Below, piece by piece: positions 7,921 to 9,627 of a stretch of 9,627 nucleotides of DNA. The DNA is taken from contig JAPPKT010000208.1 in assembly GCA_028819675.1 (NCBI GenBank), positions 1 to 9,627 of the forward strand. The letters run 5' to 3'. How positions within the stretch are numbered: the stretch's first letter is position 1; the number at the start of each line of letters is the position of its first letter. The stretch is from Caldilineaceae bacterium (GTDB taxonomy: Bacteria; Chloroflexota; Anaerolineae; Caldilineales; Caldilineaceae). A model generated the notes under the pieces. It was not told the origin of the DNA. It did no database searches and saw only the letters and a list, made by a program, of their open reading frames with translations. The position numbers and the translations under genes are program-made.

Positions 7921-8001
7921 TTACGACTGCGGCTCTCTGACCCGAATCTGCCCAATCCCGAACACATCGAGATTCTCAGTCAATCTCACTTGAATCTTCA
8001 T
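7921..8001 (-). CDS. 26-residue small protein, translationally coupled to the HEAT-like gene
   Basis: This short ORF starts MKIQVRLTENLDVFGIG, continues with a QIRVREP segment and ends at TAA (7923-7921). Its ATG (8001-7999) overlaps the upstream TGA stop (8000-7998) in an ATGA arrangement, and GGAGG sits five bases before the ATG, within the last codons of the upstream gene. The alternating hydrophobic/charged pattern (IQVRL, QIRVRE) would suit two short beta strands. No signal peptide, transmembrane helix or Cys is present. It could be a real small protein acting with its neighbour, or the surviving N-terminus of a larger lost gene. I do not recognise a family. The start signals are strong; that the product is functional is inference. 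Confidence 0.5.
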   Translation of the reverse strand: MKIQVRLTENLDVFGIGQIRVREPQS

Positions 8002-9584
8002 TGTGCCCTCCTCTCTCCCAATGGTTGCAGGAATCCCAGCGCTACCATCTGCAAAAGTAGCGGATGGCCGTGAAGCGGCTCGCTGAGAAAGCTCTCAGCA
8101 ACCATCGCAGCGTAACGGGCAAATAACTGGTCGCCCGCAAAGTGCAGCCACGCACTCTGCGCCAGTAATGCCTGCCGCAACTGCCCGCCCAATTCCTGCG
8201 GGACCTCTTCCGGAACTATCGAAGCCGCCAGCTTGCCCAAAGCCTCCAAAGGCATGCCGGCCAGACTCTGCAATCCGCTTCTATCCCCTCTGCGTGCCGT
8301 CAGTTGACGCCTGATTTCTCCTGTGTCGGCACCCGCATTTCCTACCGGCAGGACCCAGCCGGCCATAGCCGGATGTTCCAGCAACGCAGCCGAAAACTTC
8401 GCCAGCTCTTCCCTATTCTCTTCCCACAACGCTGGCCCCGATGCCGGCAACGAAGAGAACGCATCGGAAGCAGGTTCCCTCTCACATTCAAACAGAAAGG
8501 GGCAGTATAGCGTGAACTCCTCCGGCAGGGGGCGCCCAGAGCCCTGCCACTGGCCCTCCAGACTCTCTTGCAGGCAATGACGCGCATAGCTGTACGGAAC
8601 GACAACGAATATGCTCCGCTCTCCGGGCGACACCGAAATAGACAGCCGCTCCCCTACTTGCCGCCTCGTCGGAAGTTGCCTGCGGTCCACGCCCTCGCCC
8701 CCAAATGCCCCGAGAACGCCCGCCTCCCTGTTAACCCGCAGTCCGACCAGTCTGCAACCATTCTCGTCTCCGTCGCTGAGGAACCACAGGTGCTGCGTGC
8801 CCTGCATATCGCTTGGCGAGAGCAGCGCCCACCACTCGTCCACCGCCTTCTCCGGTTCCCAGCGAACGCCCGCAAGCCGCAGCTTGCGCAGGTTTCGAGC
8901 TGCCTTCTGAGCCAGTTCTGGCCCCAGGGTCGATTGCAGCGTGTGTAAAGCCGACGCGCTCTGCCTCCCGACTTCCGACCCGCGCAGCGCGCCCAGACTG
9001 TCCAATGCAGCCTCCACGACGCCCCCCCGGGAATCGTACGCGATCAGCCGCAGCAACTCAGGTCGGTCCGCCTCTGACAGTTGGCCGATTAAATCGAGGA
9101 CCAGATAGGCAATTTCCTGATTCTCCTGCCTCATCTGTCTCACATACTCCAGCAACACATGCCGGTTGGACCGCGCCTCCCTCACTGCATCCTGCAGGCT
9201 CTGCATCACAACCAGATTCGGGTCCCTCAAATCGCCCATCAGACCCGCCGAAACCTCGATCCCAAGAAACTTCTCCAGGATCATCGCCGCATTCAACCGC
9301 GTCTGTGTGGGATTGTCTCGTCGGCCCGCCTCCTTGCGCAACATCGCAGCCGCCTCCGGCCCACCCAGCAACGCCGCAAGTCGGCCCAATCCCCCTCGCA
9401 TCTGGCTGTTTCCTGTGCCTAGATGCTTGCGAACCGCCAGCAGAACCAGTTCCGCGGCATATTCGCGCACGATTCTCTCCACTTCATGCGCCATTGCCGC
9501 TTCAGAATCTGTTTCGGCCAGTCCTGCGACCGCCTCCTCCACGACTCTTCTCTGAGGAAGTGAGTGAATGACTCTATTGCCCAT
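7998..9584 (-). CDS. conserved-type hypothetical protein with helical, possibly HEAT-like N-terminal half
   Basis: This 528-residue protein starts at ATG 9584 (MGNRVIHSLPQRR). The frame can be extended by 12 codons to 9620, but those codons lie over a promoter-like sequence. Residues about 15-235 are a run of amphipathic helices in helix-turn-helix pairs (for example LNAAMILEKFLGIE, AYLVLDLIGQLSEADRPELL and GGVVEAALDSLGALRGSEV), which looks like HEAT/Armadillo-type alpha-solenoid repeats. Residues about 240-370 look mixed alpha/beta (EWWALLSPSDM, LGAFGGEGVDRR, SIFVVVPYSYARH). Residues 385-528 are again helical. No enzymatic motif, signal peptide or transmembrane helix is visible. Its stop overlaps the start of a 26-codon ORF. 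I do not recognise the family; a scaffold or regulatory role would fit an alpha-solenoid but is unproven. Confidence 0.75.
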   Translation of the reverse strand: MGNRVIHSLPQRRVVEEAVAGLAETDSEAAMAHEVERIVREYAAELVLLAVRKHLGTGNSQMRGGLGRLAALLGGPEAAAMLRKEAGRRDNPTQTRLNAAMILEKFLGIEVSAGLMGDLRDPNLVVMQSLQDAVREARSNRHVLLEYVRQMRQENQEIAYLVLDLIGQLSEADRPELLRLIAYDSRGGVVEAALDSLGALRGSEVGRQSASALHTLQSTLGPELAQKAARNLRKLRLAGVRWEPEKAVDEWWALLSPSDMQGTQHLWFLSDGDENGCRLVGLRVNREAGVLGAFGGEGVDRRQLPTRRQVGERLSISVSPGERSIFVVVPYSYARHCLQESLEGQWQGSGRPLPEEFTLYCPFLFECEREPASDAFSSLPASGPALWEENREELAKFSAALLEHPAMAGWVLPVGNAGADTGEIRRQLTARRGDRSGLQSLAGMPLEALGKLAASIVPEEVPQELGGQLRQALLAQSAWLHFAGDQLFARYAAMVAESFLSEPLHGHPLLLQMVALGFLQPLGERRAQ

Positions 9585-9590
9585 GCATGA

Positions 9591-9599
9591 AGTATACCA
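9591..9599 (-). promoter_or_regulatory. extended -10 promoter, likely leaderless start for the HEAT-like gene
   Basis: On the minus strand TGG-TATACT forms an extended -10 element (TGn plus five of six consensus bases). With standard spacing the transcript would begin at about 9584, the A of the chosen ATG, implying a leaderless mRNA. A weak TGTGTT (9619-9614) sits at -35 spacing. No Shine-Dalgarno precedes the ATG, consistent with this reading. Confidence 0.45.
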
Positions 9600-9627
9600 C
9601 GCACGAAAACGCCAACACATCCCGGAA

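Noticed and set aside
7551..7940. 129-codon plus-strand frame
   Set aside because: It has no start signal, Cys- and Trp-scattered composition, and overlaps the terminator and the small ORF on the other strand.
8813..9571. 252-codon plus-strand frame
   Set aside because: It is Pro/Ser/Arg-rich sequence antisense to the HEAT-like gene, a typical high-GC shadow.

Overview
The window looks like a bacterial chromosome segment of moderately high GC. Spot counts give 68% GC for 3781-3840 and 65% for 9001-9060, but 42% for 5881-5940. The gene content and the short SufU subtype would fit an uncultivated Chloroflexota-like lineage. That placement is a weak inference, because no rRNA or other phylogenetic marker is present.

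Region 1 (1-3240, + strand) is the 3' part of an iron-sulfur cluster assembly (SUF) operon. It holds sufD (5' end cut by the window edge), a two-domain rhodanese-type sulfurtransferase, sufU, a Rieske [2Fe-2S] ferredoxin-like gene and sufT (MIP18/DUF59 family). SufB and SufC, the expected partners of SufD, and a cysteine desulfurase are not visible and may lie upstream. SufU would take sulfur from a sulfurtransferase partner, the SufBCD scaffold builds the cluster, and SufT helps cluster maturation. A strong hairpin lies between the rhodanese gene and sufU.

Region 2 (3241-5425) begins with a convergent intergenic gap containing two hairpins. It is followed by two minus-strand genes joined by a 4-base ATGA overlap: a signal-peptide/transmembrane protein with a TPR-like tail (5111-4425), then a protein that is almost entirely eight 34-residue TPRs (4428-3484). 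They look like two halves of one membrane-anchored TPR architecture.

Region 3 (5426-7015, minus strand) is a GTG-started FRG-domain protein with C-terminal TPRs and a glycine-rich tail, visibly lower in GC than its neighbours. Region 4 (7016-7920) is a gene-poor stretch with a palindromic repeat-like hairpin and a weak terminator.

Region 5 (7921-9584, minus strand) is a 528-residue helical, possibly HEAT-like protein of unknown function. It has an extended -10 promoter placed so that the transcript could be leaderless. Its stop codon overlaps the start of a 26-codon ORF with a strong Shine-Dalgarno sequence. The minus-strand block 3484-9584 (TPR pair, FRG-TPR and HEAT-like plus small ORF) is the accessory part and the best place to look for something undescribed. 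No function can be assigned to it from sequence alone.
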